Of a stretch of 64,000 nt of DNA, positions 7,668 through 19,475 are shown in pieces. The stretch is taken from positions 62,001 to 126,000 of the forward strand of contig QCOG01000003.1 of assembly GCA_003213015.1 (NCBI GenBank), given 5' to 3'. A program made the translations under genes and the position numbers. Each line of letters begins with the position of its first letter. The stretch's first letter is position 1. This stretch comes from Pelagibacteraceae bacterium AG-430-F16 (GTDB lineage: Bacteria; Pseudomonadota; Alphaproteobacteria; Pelagibacterales; Pelagibacteraceae). The notes below the pieces were generated by a model. The model was not told the origin of the DNA, did not search any database, and saw only the letters and a program-made list of their open reading frames with translations.

Positions 7668-9434
7668 ATGTCTAAATTATATTCAGGTGCAGAAATTGTT
7701 TTCAAATGTCTTGAGGATCAAGATGTTGAGTGTATATTTGGTTATCCTGGTGGTGCGGTTCTTCCAATTTATGATGAATTAAAAAATCACGAAAGCATAA
7801 AACATATTTTAGTAAGACATGAACAAGGCGCAGGACATGCAGCGGAAGGATATGCAAGATCATCAGGTAAACCTGGTATAGTATTAGTTACTTCCGGACC
7901 AGGAGCAACAAATGCTGTCACCGCATTAACAGATGCGTACATGGACTCTATACCGTTAGTTTGTATATCTGGGCAAGTTCCTACTCATTTAATTGGTACT
8001 GATGCGTTTCAGGAATGCGATACAACAGGAATAACGAGACCATGCACAAAACATAATTGGTTGGTAAAGGACATAAAAGATTTATCAAAAATTATACATA
8101 AAGCCTTTGAAGTTGCTACAACTGGAAGACCAGGGCCTGTCCTTGTTGATATACCGAAAGATATTCAGTTTCAAAAGACAAAATATGTTAACTCGATTAA
8201 AAGAAAAAAATTAAACGGCAAAATTCATAATAAATTTAATCAAGGTGAAATCGATCAACTTGTAAAGCTGATGGTTAACTCATCTAGACCAATATTGTAC
8301 ACAGGCGGAGGTGTAATTAATTCTGGGCCGAAAGCGAGTGAGTTGTTAAGAGAACTTGTATCACTTACAGGATTTCCAATAACTTCTACTTTACAGGGCT
8401 TAGGATCATATCCTGGTGATGATAATCAATTTTTAGGAATGCTTGGTATGCACGGAACTTATGAAGCAAATAATGCGATGCATGATTGTGATTTGATGAT
8501 TAACATTGGTGCAAGATTTGATGATAGGATAACTGGAAAGATAGATGAATTTTCACCAAAATCTAAAAAGGTTCATATAGATATAGATCCATCATCTATC
8601 AATAAAAATGTAAAAGTTGATTTACCAATTGTTGGTGATGTTTCTGAAGTAATGCTCTCAGTAATAAAGACACTTAAGAAAAAAAATCCAAATTTTGCAA
8701 GTTCTAATAAAGAAAAAACTTCAAAATGGTGGGAGAAAATTTCTAAATGGAGATCAGTCAACTCACTTAATTTTATAAATAGCGATCAAACTATAAAACC
8801 ACAACACGCTATTCAAAGATTGTATGAACTTACGAAAGATAAAGATACTTATATAACCACTGAAGTAGGCCAACATCAAATGTGGGCAGCTCAGCATTAT
8901 AAATTTAATAAACCAAACAGATGGATGACATCTGGAGGTTTGGGAACAATGGGATATGGATTACCTGCAGCAGTCGGTGTTCAAATTGCTCATCCTGATA
9001 AATTAGTAGTTGATATAGCAGGAGAGGCCTCAGTATTGATGACAATACAGGAGATGTCTACAGCAGTTCAATATAATTTACCTATTAAAATTTTTATTTT
9101 AAACAACGAGTATATGGGAATGGTAAGACAATGGCAGGAACTGCTTCACGAAAAAAATTATTCAGAAAGTTACACTGCAGCGCTTCCAGATTTTGTAAAA
9201 CTAGCTGAAGCTTATGGATGTGTCGGTATAAGAGCCAAAACTCCTGATGAACTTGATGAAAAAATTAAAGAAATGATAAATGTAAACAAACCCGTTATTT
9301 TTGATTGTCTAGTTGACAAAGAAGAAAATTGTTTTCCAATGATACCATCTGGTAAACCACATAACCAAATGTTGTTAGGTCCAAATGATCAAAAAGAAAA
9401 TAAGATTACTGGAAAAGGAAAAACTTTAGTTTAA
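7668..9434 (+). CDS. ilvB: acetolactate synthase large (catalytic) subunit
   Basis: A 588-residue thiamine-diphosphate enzyme that condenses pyruvate to acetolactate, or with 2-oxobutyrate to acetohydroxybutyrate. This is the first common step of valine, leucine and isoleucine synthesis. The TPP-activating Glu52 lies in RHEQGAGHAAEGYAR. The central FAD-associated domain contains GARFDDRITGK. The C-terminal TPP domain contains GGLGTMGYGLPAA and the Mg-binding segment AGEASVLMT followed by NNEYMGM. In that segment the metal-ligand Asp of the usual GD(A/G)S is Glu. It overlaps ilvN by one base. A 36-base hairpin sits directly before the ATG. Confidence 0.95.
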   Translation: MSKLYSGAEIVFKCLEDQDVECIFGYPGGAVLPIYDELKNHESIKHILVRHEQGAGHAAEGYARSSGKPGIVLVTSGPGATNAVTALTDAYMDSIPLVCISGQVPTHLIGTDAFQECDTTGITRPCTKHNWLVKDIKDLSKIIHKAFEVATTGRPGPVLVDIPKDIQFQKTKYVNSIKRKKLNGKIHNKFNQGEIDQLVKLMVNSSRPILYTGGGVINSGPKASELLRELVSLTGFPITSTLQGLGSYPGDDNQFLGMLGMHGTYEANNAMHDCDLMINIGARFDDRITGKIDEFSPKSKKVHIDIDPSSINKNVKVDLPIVGDVSEVMLSVIKTLKKKNPNFASSNKEKTSKWWEKISKWRSVNSLNFINSDQTIKPQHAIQRLYELTKDKDTYITTEVGQHQMWAAQHYKFNKPNRWMTSGGLGTMGYGLPAAVGVQIAHPDKLVVDIAGEASVLMTIQEMSTAVQYNLPIKIFILNNEYMGMVRQWQELLHEKNYSESYTAALPDFVKLAEAYGCVGIRAKTPDELDEKIKEMINVNKPVIFDCLVDKEENCFPMIPSGKPHNQMLLGPNDQKENKITGKGKTLV

Positions 9435-9982
9435 TGTCAAAACCTAAATCAGCTTATAGCATTCCTGGGAAAAAACAAAAAAGTGATACACATATTATTG
9501 TTGTTTGGGTTGATAATGAAGCAGGTGTTTTAGCAAGAGTTGTAGGTTTATTTTCTGGTAGAGGATACAACATCGAGTCTTTAGCAGTTGCTAAAGTAGA
9601 TCAAAAATTAAACATTTCAAGAATTACGATAGTTACTACAGGTACACCACAAGTTATAGAACAGATTAAACTTCAATTAGGAAAATTAGTGCCTGTTCAT
9701 AAAGTTGCTGATTTTATGAGAGGTGATAAAAAAATCATTTTTAAAGAAATGGCTTTACTAAAGATTGTTGGCAATAATATTAAAAGAAATAAAGCTATTA
9801 AGTTTTGCAAAAAATTTAATCCTGTTGTATTAGATAAAACAAACAAATCATTAGTTATTCAAATTACTGCTTTAAGAAGAGAGATAGATACTATAATGAA
9901 TGATCTTAAAAAAACTGGTCTAGTAAGTGTTTCAAGAACTGGCGCTGTTGCAATGACCAGAGGAGCTGAAATTTTTAAATAA
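9434..9982 (+). CDS. ilvN: acetolactate synthase small (regulatory) subunit
   Basis: A 182-residue regulatory subunit. The N-terminal ACT domain (about 22-95) reads HIIVVWVDNEAGVLARVVGL followed by FSGRGYNIESL, the valine-binding signature that gives feedback inhibition and activates the large subunit. The C-terminal half matches the small-subunit ACT-like domain (EMALLKI ... VSRTGAVAMTRG). The length is that of the ilvH/ilvN long form. It starts within the ilvB stop codon and is followed 15 bases later by ilvC, so ilvB-ilvN-ilvC form one operon. Confidence 0.94.
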   Translation: MSKPKSAYSIPGKKQKSDTHIIVVWVDNEAGVLARVVGLFSGRGYNIESLAVAKVDQKLNISRITIVTTGTPQVIEQIKLQLGKLVPVHKVADFMRGDKKIIFKEMALLKIVGNNIKRNKAIKFCKKFNPVVLDKTNKSLVIQITALRREIDTIMNDLKKTGLVSVSRTGAVAMTRGAEIFK

Positions 9983-11020
<1,038 letters not shown>

Positions 11021-11057
11021 TCAAAATCATATTTATTAAAAATCCCTCGCTTTTATT

Positions 11058-11085
11058 TTGCAATCTGTGCTAGAGGATGTATTAT
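11058..11085 (+). promoter_or_regulatory. candidate sigma-70-type promoter for leuA
   Basis: TTGCAA at 11058-11063 and TATTAT at 11080-11085 are separated by 16 bases in the 89-base gap after ilvC. The expected transcript start is about 15-20 bases before the leuA ATG at 11110. This is one of the better matches to a sigma-70 promoter in the window, but it was found by eye in A+T-rich sequence and could be chance. Confidence 0.4.
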
Positions 11086-11109
11086 CTTTTCAATTAAAAT
11101 TAATATTTT

Positions 11110-12684
11110 ATGAGCAATAAAGAAAAAGTTTATATTTTTGATACAACTATGCGAGATGGTGAGCAGTCACCTGGTGCATCTATGAGTGTTGAAGAAAAAA
11201 TTCAAATCTCGAGAGTGTTTGATGAGATGGGGATTGATATAATCGAGGCAGGTTTTCCAATTTCATCTCCTGGTGATTTTGAGGCAGTCTCAGAAATAAG
11301 TAAAAGTGTGAAGAATTCTATACCATGCGGACTATCTAGAGCTTTAAAAAAAGATATAGATGCATGTAACGAGTCGCTAAAGTTTGCAAAAAGATTTAGA
11401 ATTCATACTTTTATTTCTACCAGTCCAGTTCATATGAAGCATAAATTGGATATGACCAATGATCAAGTTTTGGATGCTATAAAAGAGAGCGTTACTTACG
11501 CAAGAAAATTTACTAACGATGTAGAATGGTCTTGCGAAGATGGAACAAGGACAGATTTAGATTTCATGTGTAAGACTATTGAGTTAGCAATTAAATGTGG
11601 CGCAACTACAATTAATATTCCTGATACTGTTGGATATTCAGTTCCTGAAGAATTCGCTCGAACAATAACTTATATAAAAAATAATGTCCCAAATATTGAT
11701 AAGGCAATTATTTCAGCTCATTGTCATAACGATTTAGGTTTAGCTGTTGCTAATGCGTTAGCAGGCTTGTCAGCAGGTGTTAGACAAATTGAATGCACTA
11801 TTAATGGAATTGGAGAGAGAGCAGGTAATGCTGCTTTAGAAGAAATTGTAATGGCTATTAAAACAAGAAATGATTTGATGCCTTATGAAACAGGAATTAA
11901 AACTGAACTTATTAGCAAAGCTTCAAAAATTGTTTCAAATGCCACTGGATTTCCAGTTCAATTTAATAAAGCGATAGTTGGTAAAAATGCTTTTGCACAT
12001 GAGTCAGGAATTCACCAAGATGGAATGTTAAAAAATAGAGAAACATACGAAATTATGACACCAGAAAGTGTTGGTGTTAAAAAAACATCTTTAGTAATGG
12101 GTAAGCATTCTGGTAGACATGCATTTAAAGATAAATTAGGTGATTTGGGATATTCAGACTTAACAGATGATGTTGTGCAAGCAGCGTTTGGGAAATTTAA
12201 AGTTTTAGCTGATAAGAAAAAACATGTTTATGATGAAGATATCATTGCTTTAGTAGATGATAGTTTAATAATTGATAATAAAATAAATGCGATCAACCTA
12301 AAATCTTTGAAAGTTTTTGCAGGTACTGGTGAACCCCAAAAAGCTGAGATGACACTAGACGTCTTTGGTGAAATAAAAAAAACTTCACAGACAGGAGACG
12401 GCCCTGTTGACGCGACATTTAAGTGTATCAAAGCGTTATATCCTCATGACATGAAGCTTTTATTATATCAGGTTCATGCTGTGACAGAAGGTACTGACGC
12501 TCAGGCTACAGTAAGTGTCAAGATTGAGGAAAATGACAGATCTACTGTTGGACAATCTGCAGATACTGATACACTAGTTGCTTCAGCAAATGCTTACTTG
12601 AATGCATTAAATAAAATGTTAATAAAGCGAGAGAAAAAAGCGATGAACCAAAGTATTAAACACCAAAGAATAAAAGGAATTTAA
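11110..12684 (+). CDS. leuA: 2-isopropylmalate synthase
   Basis: A 524-residue Claisen-condensing enzyme joining acetyl-CoA and 2-oxoisovalerate, the committed step of leucine synthesis. The HMGL-like TIM barrel begins IFDTTMRDGEQSPGA (metal-binding Asp and catalytic Arg) and contains the metal-binding SAHCHNDLGLAVAN near residue 200. The GIGERAGNAALEE signature lies near 233-245. A C-terminal LeuA allosteric domain (about 385-500) for leucine feedback is present, so this is a LeuA rather than a homocitrate synthase. It directly abuts mreB, whose ATG follows the stop without any gap, so leuA and the cell-shape genes may share a transcript. Confidence 0.93.
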   Translation: MSNKEKVYIFDTTMRDGEQSPGASMSVEEKIQISRVFDEMGIDIIEAGFPISSPGDFEAVSEISKSVKNSIPCGLSRALKKDIDACNESLKFAKRFRIHTFISTSPVHMKHKLDMTNDQVLDAIKESVTYARKFTNDVEWSCEDGTRTDLDFMCKTIELAIKCGATTINIPDTVGYSVPEEFARTITYIKNNVPNIDKAIISAHCHNDLGLAVANALAGLSAGVRQIECTINGIGERAGNAALEEIVMAIKTRNDLMPYETGIKTELISKASKIVSNATGFPVQFNKAIVGKNAFAHESGIHQDGMLKNRETYEIMTPESVGVKKTSLVMGKHSGRHAFKDKLGDLGYSDLTDDVVQAAFGKFKVLADKKKHVYDEDIIALVDDSLIIDNKINAINLKSLKVFAGTGEPQKAEMTLDVFGEIKKTSQTGDGPVDATFKCIKALYPHDMKLLLYQVHAVTEGTDAQATVSVKIEENDRSTVGQSADTDTLVASANAYLNALNKMLIKREKKAMNQSIKHQRIKGI

Positions 12685-13719
<1,035 letters not shown>

Positions 13720-13725
13720 CAAACA

Positions 13726-14586
13726 ATGCAAACAAACAGAGATGATTTCATTATTGCAATCAGATCTGCATTTCTTAAAAAGGGAAACCAACAAAGATTT
13801 TCATTAATAGCTCTCATTCTTTTCTCAATTTTTATAATAGTCCTTGGTAAATATAATTTTAAAGGAGTAAACTTTTTGAAATTATCTATAAAAGAAATCG
13901 TTTACAGAACATCATTTATTGTATCTGTCCCAGAAAACTTTGTCATTAGTAGCTATGATACAATACGTGATCATTTTGACTTATATTCAAATTATGAAAA
14001 TTTAAAAAAAGATTATGAAAACCTTAAAGCGACAAAGTTAAATACAGATTTCCTAAAATCTGAAAATGAAGTACTTAAATCAAAGATTGATGATGTATCA
14101 ACACAATCATCTGAGCTATTAGCGAAAGTAATTATAGATAAAAAAAGTCCGTTTTTAAGATCTGTAATTGTAAATAGGGGAAGTAAAGATAATGTAATTT
14201 TAGGAATGGCAGTTTTAGATGGAAAATTTCTTGTGGGAAAAGTTGTGGAAGTAAATTATTCAACTTCAAGAGTTTTATTATTGTCTGATTTAAATAGTAA
14301 AATTCCTGTATCTATAGAACCAAATGGTGTCCAATCAATACTTTCAGGAAGTGGATCAAGTTTTGGAGAAATTCAATACATAAAGGAGGATTATGAGTTA
14401 GAAAGCAACTTTGAAATCTTCACATCTGGATCGGGTGGAATTTTCCGTTCTGGAATTCCAATTGGAAAAACAATTTTAAATGCTGGATCTGGTCTTAATA
14501 CCGTAAAAGTTAAATTCCATTCAGACTTTTCTCAATTACGTTTGGTAAAAATTGTTTCTTTTGAAGAGTTAAAACAAAATGATTGA
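13726..14586 (+). CDS. mreC: rod-shape-determining protein MreC
   Basis: A 286-residue bitopic protein: a short cytoplasmic N-terminus, one membrane helix (about 24-42), a periplasmic coiled coil (about 80-118, rich in Glu, Lys and Asn), then the double beta-barrel MreC domain. That domain contains VIVNRGSKDNVILGMAVLDG and LSDLNSKIPVSIEPNG. MreC links cytoplasmic MreB filaments to PBP2 and RodA in the periplasm and membrane. It overlaps mreD by eight bases, as in many proteobacteria. Confidence 0.93.
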   Translation: MQTNRDDFIIAIRSAFLKKGNQQRFSLIALILFSIFIIVLGKYNFKGVNFLKLSIKEIVYRTSFIVSVPENFVISSYDTIRDHFDLYSNYENLKKDYENLKATKLNTDFLKSENEVLKSKIDDVSTQSSELLAKVIIDKKSPFLRSVIVNRGSKDNVILGMAVLDGKFLVGKVVEVNYSTSRVLLLSDLNSKIPVSIEPNGVQSILSGSGSSFGEIQYIKEDYELESNFEIFTSGSGGIFRSGIPIGKTILNAGSGLNTVKVKFHSDFSQLRLVKIVSFEELKQND

Positions 14587-15088
14587 AATTTCAAAAATAT
14601 CAATTTTAGGCAAAATTTTTAATTCTTTACCAATCATAATATTATTTATATCAGTCCTTAACGAATTTGATTTTAACTATCTTAACTTTAAATATTTCTC
14701 CTTTAATTTTCCGTTTATATTAATTTTTTACTGGAGCTTAAAAGGTGGAGAAAAGCTAGGATATGGCTTTGTTTTTATTGCAGGATTGATAAACGATGTC
14801 GTTATTGGCTTGCCTATGGGTATAAGCAGTCTTTCATATCTATTAATATGTGGTTTTGCAGTATACTTAAGAAATATAACTTTAAGGCCTAATTTAGTGA
14901 AAGATTGGCTTTTTTTTCTATTTACTATCTCTCTCGTAAATTCAATAATTTACATTGTTTTAATTATTTTTTTTGGAATAGATATGAATTATTATTTCCT
15001 ATTTTTTAATATTATATTTACATTTATGTTTTATTATATTTTTTCATATATTTTTAATTATTATTCAAAATTTAATATTACGAGATAA
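14579..15088 (+). CDS. mreD: rod-shape-determining protein MreD
   Basis: A 169-residue, almost wholly hydrophobic protein with about five membrane segments, including the weakly conserved GLINDVVIGLPMGISSL stretch near residue 68 that is typical of MreD. Sequence conservation is low in this family, so position between mreC and the PBP2 gene carries much of the identification. It starts inside mreC and ends two bases before mrdA. It is a membrane component of the elongasome. Confidence 0.85.
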   Translation: MIEISKISILGKIFNSLPIIILFISVLNEFDFNYLNFKYFSFNFPFILIFYWSLKGGEKLGYGFVFIAGLINDVVIGLPMGISSLSYLLICGFAVYLRNITLRPNLVKDWLFFLFTISLVNSIIYIVLIIFFGIDMNYYFLFFNIIFTFMFYYIFSYIFNYYSKFNITR

Positions 15089-15090
15089 TT

Positions 15091-17070
15091 ATGTTTGGTA
15101 GTGGAGGAGATTCAGGATACAAAAAATTAAGTACAGTGAATAGAAGAATGTTCATTATGACTGCTGCTAAATTAGTAATATTTGGCGGAATTATTACAAG
15201 ACTTTTCAGTCTTCAAATAAATGAGAATAAAAAGTATTTAACTTTATCTGATAAAAATCGATTAAGAGAGTGGAGATTGCCGCCTGTTAGAGGAGATTTT
15301 GAAGATTTTTTCGGAAATAAAATTGCCAGCAACCTAAAAGTTTATCAATTACATGTGGTACCTGAACAAGTAGAAGATTTTAGATATTTAATGATAAGAC
15401 TAAGAGATATCTTAGATATAGACTCTAAAACTTTTAAAAAGATTTTGAAGAAAAGAAGTCAGCAAAAATCTTGGGAGACATTGATAATATCAGAGAATTT
15501 AAGCTGGGATCAGTTTGCAAAAATTAATTTTTACCTTCATGAATTATCAGGTGCTAAACCTGTTCTTTCAGTTGCAAGAAATTATCCTTATGATGAAAAA
15601 TTTACTCATTTACTTGGATATGTTGCTCAAGCAAGTGAAAAAGATTTAATTGAAAATGAAGTTATTAAAAAAAGTCACGTTCCTGGTCTAAGAGTTGGTA
15701 AAATTGGTTTAGAAAAAACTTATGAAAATCAATTAATTGGTTCAAATGGTATCCAAAGATATGAAGTAAACGCATATGGAAAACGAATTAATCAGATTGA
15801 TTTTGTTGAAGGAAAAAAAGGAACCAATATTAAACTAACAGTCGATACAGAAATACAAGCTCAATGTAACGAACTTCTTAAAGATAAAGCTGGATCAATA
15901 TGTGTAATGGATATTTATACTGGAGAATTGATTGCAATGCATTCTTCCCCATCTTTCGACCCAAATTTATTTTTATATGGAATAAGTCATGACAATTGGA
16001 ATGAAATACTGAATAATCCAAAAAAGCCTTTGATTAATAGATCTATACAAGGTTTATACCCTCCCGGATCAACTATTAAACCAATTGTTGCACTTTCCGC
16101 ACTTGAAAATGATGTGATCTCAACAAAGTTTAAAGTTAACTGCACTGGCAAAACAGAAATGTACGGGCAAACATATCACTGTTGGAAAGACACAGGTCAT
16201 GGCATCGTAGACTTAAGAAAAGCTCTAAAAGTGTCCTGTGATACCTTTTTTTATGAAATGTCAAGAAGACTTGGGGTGGATAGATTAAATCTTACAGCCA
16301 AAAAATTTGGTCTAGGTGAAAAGGTATTTAATGGAACTTACAACGAAGAAAAAAAAGGATTAATACCATCAACACAATGGAAAAAGAATGTGCTAGGAAG
16401 AGGATGGGTTTTAGGAGAAACTTTAATCACTGGAATAGGACAAGGGTATATGCAGACAACTCCACTTCAACTATGTCTTATGACTGCTCAACTTGCAAAT
16501 GGAGGTTTTAAGATTAAACCAAAAATAATCTACGATAAAAAAAGTGACTCTTATGAAAAAATAAAGGCTGAAATGGAAAAAAATAGACTTGAACTATTAA
16601 GCGACTTCCAACAAGATGATGCATTGGTTGATTTTTCTTTAGAGAAGAAAAAAGGCGATACCGATCTTTATAAACCTTTGTATAGAAACCAGGAAAATGT
16701 AAAATTTGTTCTTGAAGCTATGTTTGCATCTACAAACGAAGTCACAGGCACATCCTATTCATCACGAATTAACGATAAAAAATACCAATTTGCAGGAAAA
16801 ACTGGAACTTCTCAGGTCAAAAAAATTACAGAGATACAAAGAGAACTTGATCTAGATATATCACAAATTCCTTATGAAGAAAGAGATCATGCCTTATATG
16901 TAGCATTTGGACCATATGTTAATCCACGATATGCTTTAAGTGTTTTTGTGGAACATGGTGGAGCGGGAAGTTCTGCTGCAGCACCTTTAGCAAAAAAACT
17001 ATTTAAAACTATTGTTGATAGACACGAAGAAAGAGAAAAAATCAGAGAAAAAAGTTTAATGGAAATATAA
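15091..17070 (+). CDS. mrdA: penicillin-binding protein 2, peptidoglycan transpeptidase
   Basis: A 659-residue class B penicillin-binding protein. One N-terminal membrane anchor (about 22-40) precedes a dimerisation/pedestal domain with RLREWRLPPVRGDF. The transpeptidase domain has all three active-site motifs: SxxK as S327-T-I-K330 (YPPGSTIKP), SxD as SCD near 385, and KTG in AGKTGTSQV near 571. It cross-links lateral-wall peptidoglycan in the periplasm together with RodA. It sits between mreD and rodA, zero bases from rodA, in a complete five-gene elongation operon. Confidence 0.95.
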   Translation: MFGSGGDSGYKKLSTVNRRMFIMTAAKLVIFGGIITRLFSLQINENKKYLTLSDKNRLREWRLPPVRGDFEDFFGNKIASNLKVYQLHVVPEQVEDFRYLMIRLRDILDIDSKTFKKILKKRSQQKSWETLIISENLSWDQFAKINFYLHELSGAKPVLSVARNYPYDEKFTHLLGYVAQASEKDLIENEVIKKSHVPGLRVGKIGLEKTYENQLIGSNGIQRYEVNAYGKRINQIDFVEGKKGTNIKLTVDTEIQAQCNELLKDKAGSICVMDIYTGELIAMHSSPSFDPNLFLYGISHDNWNEILNNPKKPLINRSIQGLYPPGSTIKPIVALSALENDVISTKFKVNCTGKTEMYGQTYHCWKDTGHGIVDLRKALKVSCDTFFYEMSRRLGVDRLNLTAKKFGLGEKVFNGTYNEEKKGLIPSTQWKKNVLGRGWVLGETLITGIGQGYMQTTPLQLCLMTAQLANGGFKIKPKIIYDKKSDSYEKIKAEMEKNRLELLSDFQQDDALVDFSLEKKKGDTDLYKPLYRNQENVKFVLEAMFASTNEVTGTSYSSRINDKKYQFAGKTGTSQVKKITEIQRELDLDISQIPYEERDHALYVAFGPYVNPRYALSVFVEHGGAGSSAAAPLAKKLFKTIVDRHEEREKIREKSLMEI

Positions 17071-18195
17071 ATGTTTAAAGAAACAGCACTAAGCGGACAA
17101 ACAACATTCTTTCAAAAATTAAGATCGATAGATTATATTCTGATAGTCTGTATTTTAATATTAGGTGTCATAAGTTCTTTAGCAATGTATGCAACCGACG
17201 GAGGTGAACTTTTATATCATACAAAAAGTCATGTTTTAAGATTTATAATTTTCTTTGTAATGATGTTTGTTCTTTCTTTCTTAAATATAAGATTTTGGCA
17301 TGCAACTGGTTATCTATTTTATATTGTAGTTTTGGGATTACTTATATGGGCATCTCTTTACGGAATTACTGCCTCTGGTTCTCAAAGATGGGTCGATTTG
17401 TACTTTATAAATCTTCAACCGTCAGAATTGATGAAAATTGCTATTATAGTTTGTTTTGCAAAATTTTATCACAGAGCACAGATAAATCAGATAAACCACT
17501 TTAAAAATTTACTTGTTCCAATGATGATATTGATTTTACCAATATTGTTAGTTATCAGTCAACCTGACTTAGGAACCTCAATTCTAATTGCTATAAGCGG
17601 AATTATAGTACTCTGGCTTGCGGGCATTAACTTAAAATATTTTATATATTCAGGTTTATTTTTATTAATTTCGCTGCCTTTTGTTATTGCATTTTTAAAA
17701 CCTTATCAAAAACTTAGAATTTTAACCTTTTTTAATCCTGATAAAGATCCTTTAGGCGCTGGCTATCAAATTATTCAATCTAAAATAGCAATAGGATCGG
17801 GCGGTCTTACTGGAAAAGGTTTTTTAAAAGGAACACAAGGTTACCTTGAATTTTTACCAGAGAAACATACAGATTTTATATTTACATTATTTTCTGAAGA
17901 ACACGGCTTTATTGGATCGTTAGCGCTTTTATTTATTTACGGTATTATCATTTATAGGGTCATTGATATAGGAAAAAACGCCAGAAGTTTTTTTGGTAAA
18001 CTATTCTGTTTTGGATTTGCATCATCAATTTTTGTATTTATCACTGTAAATATGTCTATGGTTTTAGGTTTGTTGCCAATAGTTGGTTCCCCATTGCCGA
18101 TAATGTCTTATGGTGGTTCTTCAATGTTAGCAACGATGGTAGGTTTTAGTATTGTGATGAGTACAAAAATTTATCAAAAGCAGCTTATTGCTTAA
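17071..18195 (+). CDS. rodA: RodA, SEDS-family peptidoglycan glycosyltransferase
   Basis: A 374-residue SEDS membrane protein with about ten helices. Recognisable segments include INLQPSELMKIA, QPDLGTSILI (with the catalytically important Asp of SEDS enzymes) and GSPLPIMSYGGSSMLATM near the C-terminus. It polymerises glycan strands from lipid II with PBP2. The ATG follows the mrdA stop directly, so the two subunits are made from the same message. It is the last gene of the shape operon; a 42-base gap separates it from a flavoprotein. Confidence 0.95.
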   Translation: MFKETALSGQTTFFQKLRSIDYILIVCILILGVISSLAMYATDGGELLYHTKSHVLRFIIFFVMMFVLSFLNIRFWHATGYLFYIVVLGLLIWASLYGITASGSQRWVDLYFINLQPSELMKIAIIVCFAKFYHRAQINQINHFKNLLVPMMILILPILLVISQPDLGTSILIAISGIIVLWLAGINLKYFIYSGLFLLISLPFVIAFLKPYQKLRILTFFNPDKDPLGAGYQIIQSKIAIGSGGLTGKGFLKGTQGYLEFLPEKHTDFIFTLFSEEHGFIGSLALLFIYGIIIYRVIDIGKNARSFFGKLFCFGFASSIFVFITVNMSMVLGLLPIVGSPLPIMSYGGSSMLATMVGFSIVMSTKIYQKQLIA

Positions 18196-18237
18196 TTTGT
18201 CGCAATAATTTTTTACTCTCATATTGTATCTTAAAGA

Positions 18238-19473
18238 ATGAGTAATACTAAAATTGGAATAGTAGGTGCTGGCATTCAAGGTGTCTGTAACGCTTTATTT
18301 CTTCAAAAAAAAAACTATGAAGTGCATCTTTTTGATAGAGAAGAACCCGGTTCAGCAGCATCTTATGGAAATGCTGGTCATTTTTCACCTTATGCTTCTG
18401 TACCACTAAATAGACCAGACATATTAACAGATGTCCCAGCTATGCTTATGAGTTCAACAGGACCATTAGCTTTAAAATGGAATTATGTTCCGAAAATGAT
18501 TCCATGGTTTTTTAAATTGATTAAAAATTGCACGTCAAAAAAAATGATGCATACAGCAAAATACATGCATCAAATTTTAGATTTAGCATTACCTGCTTAT
18601 GACGAACTATTTGATGAAGTCGATCTAAATGGTTTGGTAAAAAAAAATGGCATAATGTATGTTTGGACCAAAAAAAATATAGCAAGTAGAGAATTAGAAA
18701 TAAAAATAAGAGATCAACTTGGTGTAGAACAACAATTAGTAACCCCTAAAGAAATAAGTGATCTAGAGCCAAATTTAAAAAAATTTTACCATGGTGGAGT
18801 TTTTTATCCTAATGCTAGACACACTATTAACCCTAGAAAAGTATTATTGAAATTATTTGATCTTTTTTTAAGAAAAGGCGGCAAATTCAAAAAAACAAAT
18901 ATCGAAAATATAACATTTAATGGAGACACACCAGTTCTAAAGACTGCTAAAAATCAGTTGATTTTTGATAAAGTAATCATTGCATGTGGTGCATTTTCAA
19001 AAAAATTAACTGATAATTTAAATGAAAAAATTCCTTTAGATACTGAAAGAGGATATCATGTTCATTTTAAAAACTGTGAACATCTAATTTCAAGACCTGT
19101 TGTTTTTGCAAATAGAGGTTTCGGTATGACTCCAATGGAACAAGGTTTAAGGGTTGTTGGAACAGTGGAATTTGGTGGATTAAACAATCCTCTTTCAAAA
19201 TCCAGAATTAAAAATTTAATAGAAAATGCAAAGTATATGCTTGATGGATTACCTGAGCACGAAGATGAATGGCTAGGATTTAGGCCAACACTTCCAGATT
19301 TTTTACCGATAATTGGAAGTTCAAAAAATCATAAAAATGTTTATTATTCATTTGGTCATCATCATTTAGGATGGACTTTAGGAGCAATTTCGGGAAAAAT
19401 AGTATCAAAAATGATTTCTGGAGAAAAAACCAATTTAGATTTGGAACCTTACAGTTCGGTAAGGTTTAGTTAG
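18238..19473 (+). CDS. FAD-dependent D-amino-acid dehydrogenase-like oxidoreductase (DadA type)
   Basis: A 411-residue DAO-superfamily flavoprotein. The FAD-binding GIVGAGIQGVCNALFL lies at the N-terminus, followed by the DadA-like SAASYGNAGHFSPYASVPL. The second nucleotide-contact region is near KVIIACGAFSKKL, and the C-terminal WLGFRPTLPDFLPIIG and GHHHLGWTLGAISGK complete the flavin site. Family members oxidise D-amino acids or secondary amino acids such as sarcosine or hydroxyproline epimers at the inner membrane. The substrate cannot be decided here. It is followed three bases later by a DMT exporter and an HDAC-family gene, possibly one transcript. Confidence 0.8.
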   Translation: MSNTKIGIVGAGIQGVCNALFLQKKNYEVHLFDREEPGSAASYGNAGHFSPYASVPLNRPDILTDVPAMLMSSTGPLALKWNYVPKMIPWFFKLIKNCTSKKMMHTAKYMHQILDLALPAYDELFDEVDLNGLVKKNGIMYVWTKKNIASRELEIKIRDQLGVEQQLVTPKEISDLEPNLKKFYHGGVFYPNARHTINPRKVLLKLFDLFLRKGGKFKKTNIENITFNGDTPVLKTAKNQLIFDKVIIACGAFSKKLTDNLNEKIPLDTERGYHVHFKNCEHLISRPVVFANRGFGMTPMEQGLRVVGTVEFGGLNNPLSKSRIKNLIENAKYMLDGLPEHEDEWLGFRPTLPDFLPIIGSSKNHKNVYYSFGHHHLGWTLGAISGKIVSKMISGEKTNLDLEPYSSVRFS

Positions 19474-19475
19474 AC

